A stretch of 64,000 bases of DNA, taken from positions 1-64,000 of the forward strand of contig NZ_CP121662.1 of the NCBI RefSeq assembly GCF_029714285.1, read 5' to 3'. Position 1 is the first letter of the stretch. Every line of letters begins with the position of its first letter. The DNA comes from Rhizobium sp. CB3090 (GTDB lineage: Bacteria > Pseudomonadota > Alphaproteobacteria > Rhizobiales > Rhizobiaceae). Position numbers and translations under genes: made by a program. Shown here one piece after another: positions 40,051-49,322 of the stretch. The notes under the pieces are model-generated. The model saw only the letters and a list, made by a program, of their open reading frames with translations, searched no databases and was not told where the DNA came from.

Positions 40051-40710
40051 GTGATGATCGTACTGGCGCTCGATACGGCAGGTGTGGATTGCGCTGCCGC
40101 TGTGTATGATAGCGGCAGTGATTCTGTGATGGGGGAGGTCACGGAAACGATCGGGCGAGGGCATGCCGAGCATTTGATGGATGTTGTCGACCGGGCGCTG
40201 GCTGAAGCCGGCACAGCACTCGCGGCAGTGGAACGTGTAGTCGTGACCGTCGGTCCCGGCTCGTTTACCGGCATCCGCATCGGCGTTGCAGCGGCCCGCG
40301 GTTTCGCGCTTTCCCTGAACATTCCCGCTGTCGGCGTCACGACCCTCGAAGTCATGGCCGCTGCCGCACGGGAAACGAATCCGGGTAAATCGGTTCTGGC
40401 CGCCATCGATGCCAAGCGCGAGGAGATCTATCTTCAGTCCTTCGATGCCGATGGCCATCCGCTGGATGAGGCGCGCGCCGTGACAACAGATGAAGCGCGT
40501 GCGATGTCAGATGCTTTCGACGGCGTCGTCACTGGCTCGGCTGTTGCCCGGCTAAGTGATGCTCCGCCGCCGGCACGGCCCGATGCCTTTCCGATTGCCA
40601 CGGTCGCCCGGCTGGGCGCTGTCAAACCTGTCAGCGAAAAGCCGAGGCCGCTTTATCTTCGCGGACCCGACGCCAGACCGCAGGCCGGATACGCAGTCGC
40701 CAGAGTATGA
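40051..40710 (+). CDS. tsaB: tRNA threonylcarbamoyladenosine biosynthesis protein TsaB
   Basis: A 219-residue ASKHA-fold protein that forms the TsaBD complex with TsaD for t6A37 synthesis in ANN-decoding tRNAs. Features: LALDTAGVDCAAAV at the N-terminus and VTVGPGSFTGIRIGVAAARGFAL. The start is GTG at 40051 or ATG at 40054. It overlaps rimI by four bases; tsaB-rimI pairing is widespread. Confidence 0.93.
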   Translation: MMIVLALDTAGVDCAAAVYDSGSDSVMGEVTETIGRGHAEHLMDVVDRALAEAGTALAAVERVVVTVGPGSFTGIRIGVAAARGFALSLNIPAVGVTTLEVMAAAARETNPGKSVLAAIDAKREEIYLQSFDADGHPLDEARAVTTDEARAMSDAFDGVVTGSAVARLSDAPPPARPDAFPIATVARLGAVKPVSEKPRPLYLRGPDARPQAGYAVARV

Positions 40711-41207
40711 CCATGCTGGAATCCTATCTCACCCTAAAAGCCGAATACGAGATCGTCCCGATGCAGCTTCGGGATTGCGCCGAGGTGGCGGCGCTGCATG
40801 GCGAACGTTTCTCGCGGGTTTGGGATGATAGCGAATTTCAAGATCTGCTGTCGCAGGACACGACCTTCGGCTTTGTCGCCCGTCAGACCAATGCCATCCT
40901 GAAAAAGCCGCTCCCAGGCTTCGTCCTGGCGCGCCATGCGGCGGGAGAAGCGGAAATCCTGACGGTTGCCGTCAACGCCAAGCTGGGCCGCACTGGTCTC
41001 GGCTGGCGGCTGATGCAGGCGGCATTGCGTGAAGCGCGCAATCGCGGCGGCGAAACCATGTTCCTGGAAGTCGATGGCGGCAATCAGCCGGCCCTCGGTC
41101 TCTACCGCAAGCTCGGTTTCGAAACGGTCGGCGAACGCAAGGCCTATTATGTCGGTGAAAACGGCACGAAATCGACGGCGCTTGTCATGCGCCGCGTTCT
41201 TCGCTAG
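40707..41207 (+). CDS. rimI: Ribosomal protein S18 alanine N-acetyltransferase RimI
   Basis: A 166-residue GNAT that acetylates the N-terminal alanine of ribosomal protein S18 in E. coli. The acetyl-CoA motif is LTVAVNAKLGRTGLGWRLMQ and the C-terminal motif is NQPALGLYRKLGFETVGERKAYY, typical of RimI. Translationally coupled to tsaB. Function in rhizobia is inferred from orthology and context. Confidence 0.9.
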   Translation: MTMLESYLTLKAEYEIVPMQLRDCAEVAALHGERFSRVWDDSEFQDLLSQDTTFGFVARQTNAILKKPLPGFVLARHAAGEAEILTVAVNAKLGRTGLGWRLMQAALREARNRGGETMFLEVDGGNQPALGLYRKLGFETVGERKAYYVGENGTKSTALVMRRVLR

Positions 41208-41274
41208 TCCGTTGTCCTGAAGCACATCGCAATCTCCAGGATTCGCTCTTTGCGCTTCAGACTCTTGATTTTGC

Positions 41275-41320
41275 GCATGTCGTTATCGCAAAAACCGCTG
41301 CGCACTTTTGCGCGACATGC
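41275..41320. repeat. Short palindromic repeat, AAAAGTGCGCAGCGGTTTTT family (inverted copy)
   Basis: Arms GCATGTCG (41275-41282) and CGACATGC (41313-41320). On the minus strand the interior reads CAAAAGTGCGCAGCGGTTTT, matching the copy at 39936-39980. It lies 30 bases upstream of the mur start, so it may influence that promoter. Confidence 0.65.
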
Positions 41321-41349
41321 TTTAGACGAATAGACCGAAGACGTATTCA

Positions 41350-41796
41350 ATGAACGATCCCGTAAAATCCCTTGAGGAGCTTTGTGCCGAGCGCGGTATG
41401 CGCATGACGGAGCAACGGCGGGTCATTGCGCGCATCATCGAGAGTTCAGAGGATCATCCCGATGTCGAAGAGCTGCATCGCCGCTCCGTCAAGGTGGATG
41501 CAAAGATCTCGATTTCGACCGTCTATCGCACTGTAAAGCTATTCGAGGATGCCGGCATTATTGCCCGCCATGATTTCCGTGACGGGCGTTCGCGTTACGA
41601 GACTGTACCGGAAGAACACCACGATCACCTGATCGACCTGAAGAGCGGCGCGGTGATCGAATTCCATTCGCCGGAGATCGAGGCGCTGCAGGAGCGCATT
41701 GCCCGCGAATACGGTTTCAAGCTCGTCGACCATCGGTTGGAGCTTTACGGCATTCCCCTGAAAAAGGATGAGCCGTCGAAGAAGGACGAACGCTGA
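41350..41796 (+). CDS. mur: Fur-family metalloregulator, probably Mur (manganese uptake regulator)
   Basis: A 148-residue Fur-family repressor with an N-terminal winged helix (MRMTEQRRVIARIIESS, STVYRTVKLFEDAGI) and a metal-binding dimerisation domain (EEHHDHLIDLKSGAVIEF). In Rhizobium the Fur orthologue mainly senses Mn(II) and represses sitABCD/mntH-type uptake, while Irr and RirA control iron; this is family knowledge. The classical C-terminal CxxC zinc site is absent, as in other rhizobial Fur/Mur proteins. The C-terminus ends in a charged KKDEPSKKDE tail. Confidence 0.85.
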   Translation: MNDPVKSLEELCAERGMRMTEQRRVIARIIESSEDHPDVEELHRRSVKVDAKISISTVYRTVKLFEDAGIIARHDFRDGRSRYETVPEEHHDHLIDLKSGAVIEFHSPEIEALQERIAREYGFKLVDHRLELYGIPLKKDEPSKKDER

Positions 41797-41826
41797 AGTG
41801 GCGGCGGTCGTGCGGGAGCGGATGAT

Positions 41827-42624
41827 TTGATAACCTGGCTGCGCGTCGGCTGTGCCGTCATCGTTATCTTCACCGTCAGTCTTGTCCTGCTGCCGCTGCA
41901 GATCCTTTGCCTGCGCTTCGACTGGAAGCTCAGGCGCTATCTGCCGCGCTACTGGCACCGCATCATTTGCTACTGGCTCGGCATCCGTATCCATGTCGTT
42001 GGAGAGCTTGAGCGCCGCCGGCCTCTGATGCTGGCCTCGAACCATGCGTCCTGGCTCGACATTCTGGTGCTTTCCGCCGTTGCCGACGTCGCCTTCATTG
42101 CGAAATCGGAAGTGCGGGACTGGCCGATCTTCGGACTTTGTGCCCAATGGCAGAAGAGCGTGTTCATCGAACGCGAGCAGAAGCGCAAGACCGGCGATCA
42201 GGTGAGCGAAATTGCCGAGCGAATGGCCGATGGCGAGATCATGGTGCTGTTTCCGGAAGGCACGACATCGGACGGCAATCGCCTGCTCGATGTCAAATCC
42301 TCGTTGTTCGGCGCGGCTGCCGCAGCTTTGCCGAAGACATCAGATGCCGTCGTTCACGTCCAGCCGGTTGCGGTTGCCTATACCCGTGTCCATGGCGTCG
42401 CCATGGGCCGTTATTATCGCCCCTTGGCGGCTTGGCCGGGTGACATCGAGCTGATGCCGCACCTGAAGGGCATCTTTGCCTGCGGCGCCATCGATGTCGA
42501 CGTCTGCTTCGGCGAGGCGGTGGATTATCGTGCCGATACCAACCGCAAGGAAGTCAGCGCCACCGTCGCGCGGCGCATCCGCACCATGCTGGCGGGTCGG
42601 CTGCTTGGCCGCGAGATCGCCTGA
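41827..42624 (+). CDS. olsA: 1-acyl-sn-glycerol-3-phosphate acyltransferase family protein, probably OlsA
   Basis: A 265-residue PlsC-fold membrane acyltransferase with the NHASWLD (NHxxxxD) catalytic motif and the VLFPEGTTSDGNR motif. PlsC makes phosphatidic acid, whereas the paralogue OlsA acylates lyso-ornithine lipid. Its position directly upstream of miaB matches my recollection of olsA in S. meliloti, so OlsA is favoured, but sequence alone does not separate the two. The start is TTG at 41827 with GGGAG about 8 bases upstream. Confidence 0.72.
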   Translation: MITWLRVGCAVIVIFTVSLVLLPLQILCLRFDWKLRRYLPRYWHRIICYWLGIRIHVVGELERRRPLMLASNHASWLDILVLSAVADVAFIAKSEVRDWPIFGLCAQWQKSVFIEREQKRKTGDQVSEIAERMADGEIMVLFPEGTTSDGNRLLDVKSSLFGAAAAALPKTSDAVVHVQPVAVAYTRVHGVAMGRYYRPLAAWPGDIELMPHLKGIFACGAIDVDVCFGEAVDYRADTNRKEVSATVARRIRTMLAGRLLGREIA

Positions 42625-42684
42625 TATTCCGGCGATTTTAACTTTTTGATTTTCTCCAGAAGCAAAAGCCACTACATAGCGGCC

Positions 42685-44097
42685 ATGACCAAGGACAGTG
42701 CAATTCTCGATGCCCCGCAGCCCAATGCTTTGGAGCTTGGCCTGCGCGATGGCTCCAACAGCCGCAAGGTCTTCATCAAGACCTACGGCTGCCAGATGAA
42801 TGTCTACGATTCGACGCGGATGAGCGATGCGCTCGCCCGTGACGGCTACGAGCCGACCGAGGACATGGAACAAGCCGATCTCGTCCTGCTGAATACCTGC
42901 CATATCCGCGAGAAGGCGGCCGAAAAAGTCTATTCCGCGCTCGGGCGCCTGCGTGAGATGAAAAAGCGCAAGGCAGCCGACGGTCGCGACATGATGATCG
43001 GCGTCACCGGCTGCGTTGCCCAGGCCGAGGGCGAGGAAATCCTCCGCCGCGCGCCCGCCGTCGATGTCGTCATCGGTCCGCAGACCTATCACCGCCTGCC
43101 GGAAGCGCTGCGCCGCGCCAAGGAAGGTCAGCGCGTCGTCGATACGGAATATGCGATCGAGGATAAGTTCGAACATCTGCCGACGCCTGAGAAGACGAAG
43201 ATCCGCGCCCGCGGCGTCACGGCCTTCCTGACGGTGCAGGAGGGTTGCGATAAGTTCTGCACCTTCTGCGTCGTGCCCTATACGCGCGGCTCCGAAGTCT
43301 CCCGTCCGGTCGCCCAGATCGTCGAAGAGGCTGAAAAACTTGTGGACGGCGGTGTGCGCGAAATCACGCTGCTCGGCCAGAACGTCAATGCCTGGCACGG
43401 AACCGGATCTTCGGGCGAAGCCTGGAGCCTCGGCGACCTGCTCTACCGGCTGGCGGAAATTCCGGGCCTTGCCCGGCTGCGTTATACCACCAGCCACCCG
43501 CGCGACATGGATGACCGGCTGATCACGGCCCATCGCGATCTGCGCACGCTGATGCCCTATCTGCATCTGCCGGTTCAGTCCGGTTCCGACCGCATCCTCA
43601 AAGCGATGAACAGGCGGCATACGGCGGCGGAATATCTCGCTTTGATCGAAAAAATCCGCTCGGCGCGGCCGGATATCGCCCTTTCGGGTGATTTCATTGT
43701 TGGTTTCCCGGGGGAGACAGAGCAGGATTTTGCGGATACACTTCGTCTTGTGGAGGAGGTGAACTATGCGCAAGCCTTCTCGTTTAAATATTCGACGCGC
43801 CCTGGAACGCCGGGTGCGGAATTGAAGGGCCAAGTGCCGGAAGAGATCAAGGCGGAACGGCTGGAACGGTTGCAGGCTCTGCTTTTGAAGCAGCAGCATG
43901 ATTTTGCTGACGCCTGCGTCGGTAAGGTAGTCGATATTCTGCTGGAAAAGCCGGGCCGCATGCCCGGTCAGTTGATCGGTCGATCCCCTTGGCTGCAATC
44001 TGTGAATGTTGATGCAAAAGCATCGCAAATCGGTGACATTATCAACGTACGAATCACCGGAACCAGCACGAACAGCCTTTTTGCTGAATTGCTTTAG
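42685..44097 (+). CDS. miaB: tRNA-2-methylthio-N6-dimethylallyladenosine synthase MiaB
   Basis: A 470-residue radical SAM methylthiotransferase that adds the methylthio group to i6A37 in tRNA. Domains: N-terminal UPF0004 cluster domain ([36 protein letters not shown]), radical SAM domain with CTFC ([18 protein letters not shown]) and a C-terminal TRAM domain. The start at 42685 gives the usual length; the frame is open from 42646. It leads the tightly spaced miaB-phoH-ybeY-corC-lnt run. Confidence 0.96.
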   Translation: MTKDSAILDAPQPNALELGLRDGSNSRKVFIKTYGCQMNVYDSTRMSDALARDGYEPTEDMEQADLVLLNTCHIREKAAEKVYSALGRLREMKKRKAADGRDMMIGVTGCVAQAEGEEILRRAPAVDVVIGPQTYHRLPEALRRAKEGQRVVDTEYAIEDKFEHLPTPEKTKIRARGVTAFLTVQEGCDKFCTFCVVPYTRGSEVSRPVAQIVEEAEKLVDGGVREITLLGQNVNAWHGTGSSGEAWSLGDLLYRLAEIPGLARLRYTTSHPRDMDDRLITAHRDLRTLMPYLHLPVQSGSDRILKAMNRRHTAAEYLALIEKIRSARPDIALSGDFIVGFPGETEQDFADTLRLVEEVNYAQAFSFKYSTRPGTPGAELKGQVPEEIKAERLERLQALLLKQQHDFADACVGKVVDILLEKPGRMPGQLIGRSPWLQSVNVDAKASQIGDIINVRITGTSTNSLFAELL

Positions 44098-44126
44098 GTT
44101 CCGGACAGGCAAAGGAGCCGGACCGC

Positions 44127-45185
44127 TTGAACGGACAGGAATTGGTTTCTTCTTCATCGCGCCAGCCACGCACCGCGAGCGACGCCAATCACTTCATCCT
44201 GACGTTCGAGAACAATCGCTTCGCCAGCGAACTTTTCGGGCAGTTCGATCAGAATTTGAAGCTGCTCGAGGAGCGTCTTGGTATCGATGCCCGGGCTCGG
44301 GGCAATTCCGTCATCATCACCGGCGATGTGCTGGCCACCAACCAGGCGCGCCGCACTCTCGATTATCTCTATGACAAGCTGCAGAAAGGTGGGAATGTGG
44401 AACGCTCCGACGTGGAAGGAGCAATCCGCATGGCGGTTGCCGCCGACGACCAACTGACGCTGCCGACGATGGAGAAAAAAGCCAAGCTGACGATGGCGCA
44501 GATTTCGACGCGCAAGAAGACGATCATCGCGCGCACGCCCACTCAGGACGCCTATATCAGGGCAATGGACCGTTCCGAAATGGTTTTCGGGGTCGGCCCG
44601 GCCGGCACCGGCAAGACCTACCTCGCCGTCGCCCATGCCGCTCAGCTTCTGGAGCGCGGTGCGGTCGAAAAGATCATCCTGTCGCGCCCGGCTGTCGAAG
44701 CCGGCGAGCGTCTGGGCTTCCTGCCCGGCGATATGAAAGAGAAGGTCGATCCTTATCTCCGCCCACTCTATGACGCGCTCTACGATATGATGCCGGGCGA
44801 TAAGGTCGAACGCGCCATCACCGCCGGCGTCATCGAAATCGCGCCGCTCGCCTTCATGCGCGGCCGCACGCTTGCCAACGCAGCCGTCATCCTCGACGAG
44901 GCGCAGAACACCACCTCGATGCAGATGAAGATGTTCCTCACGCGTCTCGGCGAGAATTCGCGCATGATCATCACCGGCGACCCCAGCCAGATCGACCTGC
45001 CGCGCGGTGTCAAATCCGGCCTGGTAGAGGCCCTGCAGCTCCTGAATGGCGTCGAAGGTATAAGTATAATCCGCTTCAGGGACACGGACGTCGTCCGCCA
45101 TCCGCTGGTGGCGCGCATCGTCAGGGCTTACGATTCGAACTACGCAGCCCCCGTTGAGGGCGGTGAGGTCGATCCGCAAATCTGA
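44127..45185 (+). CDS. PhoH-like ATPase
   Basis: A 352-residue P-loop protein of the PhoH family: N-terminal KH-like region (about 15-100) and an ATPase domain with GPAGTGKTYLAVAHA, DEAQNTT and the conserved SGLVEALQLL region. In many bacteria it sits with ybeY and is thought to take part in RNA metabolism; its exact role is unsettled. The start is TTG at 44127 with AAAGGAG about 10 bases upstream. Its TGA overlaps the ybeY ATG by one base. Confidence 0.92.
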   Translation: MNGQELVSSSSRQPRTASDANHFILTFENNRFASELFGQFDQNLKLLEERLGIDARARGNSVIITGDVLATNQARRTLDYLYDKLQKGGNVERSDVEGAIRMAVAADDQLTLPTMEKKAKLTMAQISTRKKTIIARTPTQDAYIRAMDRSEMVFGVGPAGTGKTYLAVAHAAQLLERGAVEKIILSRPAVEAGERLGFLPGDMKEKVDPYLRPLYDALYDMMPGDKVERAITAGVIEIAPLAFMRGRTLANAAVILDEAQNTTSMQMKMFLTRLGENSRMIITGDPSQIDLPRGVKSGLVEALQLLNGVEGISIIRFRDTDVVRHPLVARIVRAYDSNYAAPVEGGEVDPQI

Positions 45186-45691
45186 TGGCCGATCTCGATA
45201 TACAGATCAGCATCGAGGAGGGCGGCTGGCCCTCCGAGGATGAGTTGCAGGCGCTGGCAGAGCGCGTATTGAGCGCGGCTGCGGACTATCTCGAGAAACA
45301 CGAGAAGCAGCCCTTTCCGAAAATGGCGCCGGAATTGTCGCTGGTCTTCACTGACGATGCCTCGATCCGTGAGATCAATGCGGAATGGCGTGAGCAGGAT
45401 AAGGCCACCAACGTCCTGTCTTTCCCCGCTTTTCCGCTGGTTCCCGGCGGTAAACCCGGCCCGATGCTCGGCGATATCATCATCGCCAAAGAGACGGTGG
45501 AGCGCGAAGCGGTCGAGTTGGAGAAGAGTTTTAACGACCATCTGACCCATTTGATGGTGCATGGTTTCTTGCATCTCTTCGGCTACGACCATATGAATAA
45601 TAGCGAAGCCGAAAGAATGGAGGGGCTGGAGACTCGCATTTTGGCGGGGCTTGGCCTATCTGATCCCTATGCGGGGCAGGACCCCATTTGA
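45185..45691 (+). CDS. ybeY: Endoribonuclease YbeY (rRNA maturation factor)
   Basis: A 168-residue UPF0054 zinc-dependent endoribonuclease needed for 16S rRNA 3'-end maturation and ribosome quality control; in Sinorhizobium the orthologue also affects small-RNA regulation. The metal site is the H-x3-H-x5-H motif in HGFLHLFGYDH. The internal TNVLSFPAF motif is also typical. Translationally coupled to the PhoH-like gene. Confidence 0.94.
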   Translation: MADLDIQISIEEGGWPSEDELQALAERVLSAAADYLEKHEKQPFPKMAPELSLVFTDDASIREINAEWREQDKATNVLSFPAFPLVPGGKPGPMLGDIIIAKETVEREAVELEKSFNDHLTHLMVHGFLHLFGYDHMNNSEAERMEGLETRILAGLGLSDPYAGQDPI

Positions 45692-45715
45692 CTGAACCCT
45701 GTCTGATCAGGAACA

Positions 45716-46882
45716 ATGAGCGACTTTACGACAAGACCGGCCGCTGAGGCCAAAGACGGCGCTGAAACCGCCTCCTCCGATGAGGTAGGCAGTAGTAGCG
45801 GCAAACGATCACACTCTTCCTTCTGGGCCCGCGCTGCGCGTATTCTGCGCCCAGCACAAGGATCGGCGCGCCTGCGCGAGGATCTCGCCGACGCATTGAT
45901 GACCAATGCCACCGATGACGATGCTTTCTCGCCGGACGAGCGGGCAATGCTGCATAACATCCTTCGTTTCCGCGAGGTGCGTGTCGAGGACGTCATGGTG
46001 CCGCGTGCCGATATCGAGGCGGTTGACCAGAATATCACCATCGGCGAGCTGATGATCCTGTTCGAGGAGAGCGGCCGCTCGCGCATGCCGGTCTATGCCG
46101 AAACGCTCGACGATCCGCGCGGCATGGTGCATATCCGCGATCTCCTGTCCTATGTCGCCAAGCAGGCGCGCAACAAGCGCCGCGGCAGCAACGGCAAGGC
46201 GGCAGCGTCAGCGCCGGCGGCCAGCCCGGCCGAGAAGCCGCCGCGTTCGGCCAAGCCGAATTTCGATCTTTCGCGCGTCGACCTGCAGAAGACGCTGGCC
46301 GAAGCCGGCATCATCCGAAAAATCCTGTTCGTGCCGCCCTCCATGCTGGCGTCCGATCTGCTCCGCCGCATGCAGGTCAACCGTACGCAGATGGCACTCG
46401 TTATCGACGAATATGGCGGTACCGACGGCCTCGCCTCGCATGAGGACATCGTTGAAATGGTCGTCGGCGACATTGACGACGAACATGACGACGAAGAAGT
46501 GATGTTCAAGCGCGTCTCCGAAGACGTCTTCGTCGCCGATGCCCGCGTCGAGCTGGAGGAGATCGCCGAGGCGATCGGCCCCGATTTCGACATCAGCGAG
46601 CAGGTGGACGAGGTGGATACGCTCGGTGGCCTGATCTTCTCCGCGCTTGGCCGTATCCCGGTGCGGGGCGAACTCGTGCAGGCGCTGCCGGGCTTCGAAT
46701 TCCATATTCTCGATGCCGATCCGCGCCGCATCAAGCGGTTGCGCATCACCCGCAAGCGTCATGCCCTGCGCCGCCGTCCGGCCAAGGCAGAAGGCGAAGG
46801 TGGCGTGATCGAGCGCGATCTGCCGTCGCCGGATGCGCTTCCGGACGAACCTCAGGCCGAGCAGAAGTCTGCCAGCCAATAA
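45716..46882 (+). CDS. CBS-domain protein, CorC/TlyC family
   Basis: A 388-residue protein with a tandem CBS (Bateman) module (MVPRADIEAVDQNITIGELM to VIDEYGGTDGLASHEDIVEMVVGDI) and a C-terminal CorC_HlyC domain. An Ala/Pro/Lys-rich insert (about 140-180, after VHIRDLLSYVAK) separates the two CBS motifs. There is no DUF21 membrane domain, so it is the CorC-type soluble form linked to divalent cation efflux or membrane stress. It sits between ybeY and lnt, as in E. coli ybeY-ybeX-lnt. Confidence 0.88.
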   Translation: MSDFTTRPAAEAKDGAETASSDEVGSSSGKRSHSSFWARAARILRPAQGSARLREDLADALMTNATDDDAFSPDERAMLHNILRFREVRVEDVMVPRADIEAVDQNITIGELMILFEESGRSRMPVYAETLDDPRGMVHIRDLLSYVAKQARNKRRGSNGKAAASAPAASPAEKPPRSAKPNFDLSRVDLQKTLAEAGIIRKILFVPPSMLASDLLRRMQVNRTQMALVIDEYGGTDGLASHEDIVEMVVGDIDDEHDDEEVMFKRVSEDVFVADARVELEEIAEAIGPDFDISEQVDEVDTLGGLIFSALGRIPVRGELVQALPGFEFHILDADPRRIKRLRITRKRHALRRRPAKAEGEGGVIERDLPSPDALPDEPQAEQKSASQ

Positions 46883-46961
46883 ATGGCGCTTCAGCAGGAC
46901 AAATGGCTGCTTTTTTGAAAGACTGCCGCCAATTGATTCGCAGTTTGGACGGAGCGCGCGC

Positions 46962-48560
46962 ATGGAACGGCTTTCGGGCAGGGTAATCCTCGTCTGGGGT
47001 TTCAAGCGCGCATTTCTTGCCATCCTCGCCGGAGCCATTGGTGTCCTCGCTCTGCCGCCCTTCGGCTTCTTCGCGGCGATGTTCGTCTCCTTCACGCTGC
47101 TTGTCTGGCTATTGGATGGCGCTACCGCCGATCCCGATAGTGGCTTCCTTGGACGCCTCTGGCCAGCGTTTTTCATCGGTTGGCTATTCGGCTTCGGCTA
47201 TTTCGTCGCCGGTCTCTGGTGGCTCGGCCATGCGCTTCTGATCGACGCCGGTGAGTTCGCCTGGGCGCTGCCGCTGGCGATCCTCGGCTTGCCGGCGTTT
47301 CTGGCGATCTTCTATGGCGTGGCAGCGGCTCTGGCCCGGCTGCTCTGGTCTGATGGTATGGGGCGTATCGCCGCACTCGCCTTCGCTTTCGGGCTGCTGG
47401 AATGGCTGCGCAGTTTCCTTTTCACCGGTTTTCCCTGGAATGCCGTAGGCTACGGTGCAATGCCCACACCGCTGATGATGCAATCGGCGCATGTGATCGG
47501 CGTGCTCGGCGTCAATGTGCTTGCGGTCTTCGTCTTCGCAGCTCCGGCATTGCTTGGAACACGCCAGGGGCGGGTGCCGGGTATTTGCCTTGCCGTGCTC
47601 ATCGCCGCCGCGCATTTCGGTTATGGTTACTATGCGCTCAATCTGCCGCCACCGCCGGCCGGCGGCAAGGCGGCCCCGGTGGTGCGCATTGTCCAGCCTG
47701 CGATCGATCAGGAAGCCAAGATGAACACGGATGCCGATCGTGCCGCCATCTTCGACAAACATCTCTCGCTTTCTGTCCAGCCGCCCGTCAATGGCGGCAA
47801 GCGGCCCGACATCATCGTCTGGCCGGAAACCGCTGTCCCCTTCATCCTGACGGATAATCAGGACGCGCTGACCCGCATTGCCGATCAGCTCGACGATGAC
47901 CAGATCCTGATCACCGGCGCCGTTCGTGTCGAGGACATGGGTCCCGGTCTCGAGCCGCGTTATTACAACTCCATCTATGTGATCGACGGTCGCGGCCAGA
48001 TCATCGGCGCTTCCGACAAGACCCATCTCGTGCCTTTCGGCGAGTACGTGCCCTTCGAAAACATTCTCGGCTATCTCGGAATTCAGAATGTCATCGAGCT
48101 GCCGGGCGGCTTTTCGGCCGCCGCCAGCCGGCAGTTGCTGACGCTGCCAAGCGGCGTCAAGCTTTATCCGCTGATCTGCTATGAGATCATTTTTCCAAAC
48201 GAAATGACGCCGGAAATCCGCCAGGCCAACGCGATTTTAAACGTTACGAACGACGCCTGGTTTGGCGATACGCCTGGCCCCTATCAGCATTTCCTGCAGG
48301 CGCGGGTGAGGGCTGTCGAACAGGGATTGCCGCTGATTCGCAGCGCCAATACGGGTGTTTCGGCCTATGTCGACGCTCACGGACGTTTGATTTCCGGAAT
48401 CGACTTTAATGAGCAAGGATTTGTCGACGCCACTTTGAGTAGCGCAACCATGTCGGCAATCGATGATAGAATGCGAAATATGTACTTCTGGTTGGTTATC
48501 GGAGTAGTCGGTATGATCGCTGTGATTTCACGCATGGGTTTTATTTCAAGGGCGAATTGA
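46962..48560 (+). CDS. lnt: Apolipoprotein N-acyltransferase
   Basis: Catalyses the last step of lipoprotein maturation, N-acylation of the diacylglyceryl-cysteine. The 532-residue protein has about six N-terminal membrane helices and a periplasmic nitrilase domain with the Glu-Lys-Cys triad in VWPETAVPF, KTHLVPFGEYVPFE and YPLICYEIIFP, plus a C-terminal membrane helix. The start at 46962 leads directly into the first helix (the frame opens at 46833 inside the upstream gene). Acts after LspA. Confidence 0.95.
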   Translation: MERLSGRVILVWGFKRAFLAILAGAIGVLALPPFGFFAAMFVSFTLLVWLLDGATADPDSGFLGRLWPAFFIGWLFGFGYFVAGLWWLGHALLIDAGEFAWALPLAILGLPAFLAIFYGVAAALARLLWSDGMGRIAALAFAFGLLEWLRSFLFTGFPWNAVGYGAMPTPLMMQSAHVIGVLGVNVLAVFVFAAPALLGTRQGRVPGICLAVLIAAAHFGYGYYALNLPPPPAGGKAAPVVRIVQPAIDQEAKMNTDADRAAIFDKHLSLSVQPPVNGGKRPDIIVWPETAVPFILTDNQDALTRIADQLDDDQILITGAVRVEDMGPGLEPRYYNSIYVIDGRGQIIGASDKTHLVPFGEYVPFENILGYLGIQNVIELPGGFSAAASRQLLTLPSGVKLYPLICYEIIFPNEMTPEIRQANAILNVTNDAWFGDTPGPYQHFLQARVRAVEQGLPLIRSANTGVSAYVDAHGRLISGIDFNEQGFVDATLSSATMSAIDDRMRNMYFWLVIGVVGMIAVISRMGFISRAN

Positions 48561-48709
48561 CCAAAAAACCCTAAAATTGCATAGTGGTTGTTGTCTGCCT
48601 TTTGAACGTAAACTAGAAGCCGGGTGGGGCGTCGGCTGCAACGTAGCGTTATAGGGGTGGTTAAGGACACCGGATGGCAGGACCTGGATTCAACCTATGT
48701 TAGGGCAAT

Positions 48710-49132
48710 ATGATGATTGAGAACAAAAAGAAGCCGAACCCCATCGACATTCATGTCGGAAGCCGCATCCGCCTTCGCCGTACCATGCTCGGCATGAGCC
48801 AGGAGAAGCTCGGCGAAAGCCTCGGAATCACCTTTCAGCAGATTCAGAAGTACGAGAAAGGCACCAACCGCGTTGGCGCCAGCCGTCTTCAAAATATTTC
48901 CAGCATTCTTAACGTTCCGGTTTCCTTTTTCTTCGAGGACGCTCCGGGTGAGCATGCGGCAACAGCCGGCGGCATGGCCGAGGCCTCCAGCTCCAACTAT
49001 GTGGTCGATTTCCTCTCCTCCTCCGAAGGGCTGCAGCTCAACCGCGCCTTCGTGAAGATCTCCGACGGTAAGGTCCGTCGCAAGGTGGTGGAGCTCGTCA
49101 AGGCGCTCGCAGCCGAAGCCGACGCCGAATAA
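48710..49132 (+). CDS. praR: XRE-family transcriptional regulator, PraR/PhrR-like
   Basis: A 140-residue repressor with an N-terminal helix-turn-helix (VGSRIRLRRTMLGMSQEKLG, FQQIQKYEKGTNRVGASRL) and a C-terminal helical region. Its position directly before metK and its sequence match PraR, which in Rhizobium leguminosarum represses biofilm and quorum-sensing genes, and PhrR, an acid-inducible relative in Sinorhizobium; the identification is from memory. The start is ATG 48710 or 48713. A hairpin terminator follows at 49171. Confidence 0.82.
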   Translation: MMIENKKKPNPIDIHVGSRIRLRRTMLGMSQEKLGESLGITFQQIQKYEKGTNRVGASRLQNISSILNVPVSFFFEDAPGEHAATAGGMAEASSSNYVVDFLSSSEGLQLNRAFVKISDGKVRRKVVELVKALAAEADAE

Positions 49133-49170
49133 GTGTTCCGAAGCATCGCTGCAGAGCGGCAGAGTCGTAA

Positions 49171-49194
49171 GGCGGTCATTTTGGCCGCCTTTTC
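49171..49194 (+). terminator. Terminator after praR
   Basis: An 8-bp stem (49171-49178 with 49182-49189, including one G-U pair) and a 3-nt loop, followed by TTTTCCTTG. It separates praR from metK. Confidence 0.75.
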
Positions 49195-49259
49195 CTTGTT
49201 TATGGCAAAATTTTATCACTTTCACCGGGATATAAAGATATATTTATGTCCTTCTGCGA

Positions 49260-49288
49260 CTTGTTTTTCGCGCTCGACACGAATATCA
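49260..49288 (+). promoter_or_regulatory. Candidate promoter of metK
   Basis: CTTGTT at 49260-49265, then 16-17 bases and AATATC/ATATCA at 49282-49288, loosely resembles the rhizobial housekeeping consensus (CTTGAC, 17 bases, CTATAT). It would give a leader of about 30 bases ending in GAGGGG before the metK ATG. A strict match is lacking. Confidence 0.3.
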
Positions 49289-49322
49289 AAAGCGAAGATT
49301 TGTTCTTTGAGGGGAATCCCAT

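Noticed and set aside
49133..49322. SAM-sensing riboswitch upstream of metK
   Set aside because: The leader contains a praR terminator and a possible promoter close to the start codon, but no recognisable SAM-II, SAM/SAH or similar conserved core; the expected transcript leader is only about 30 bases.
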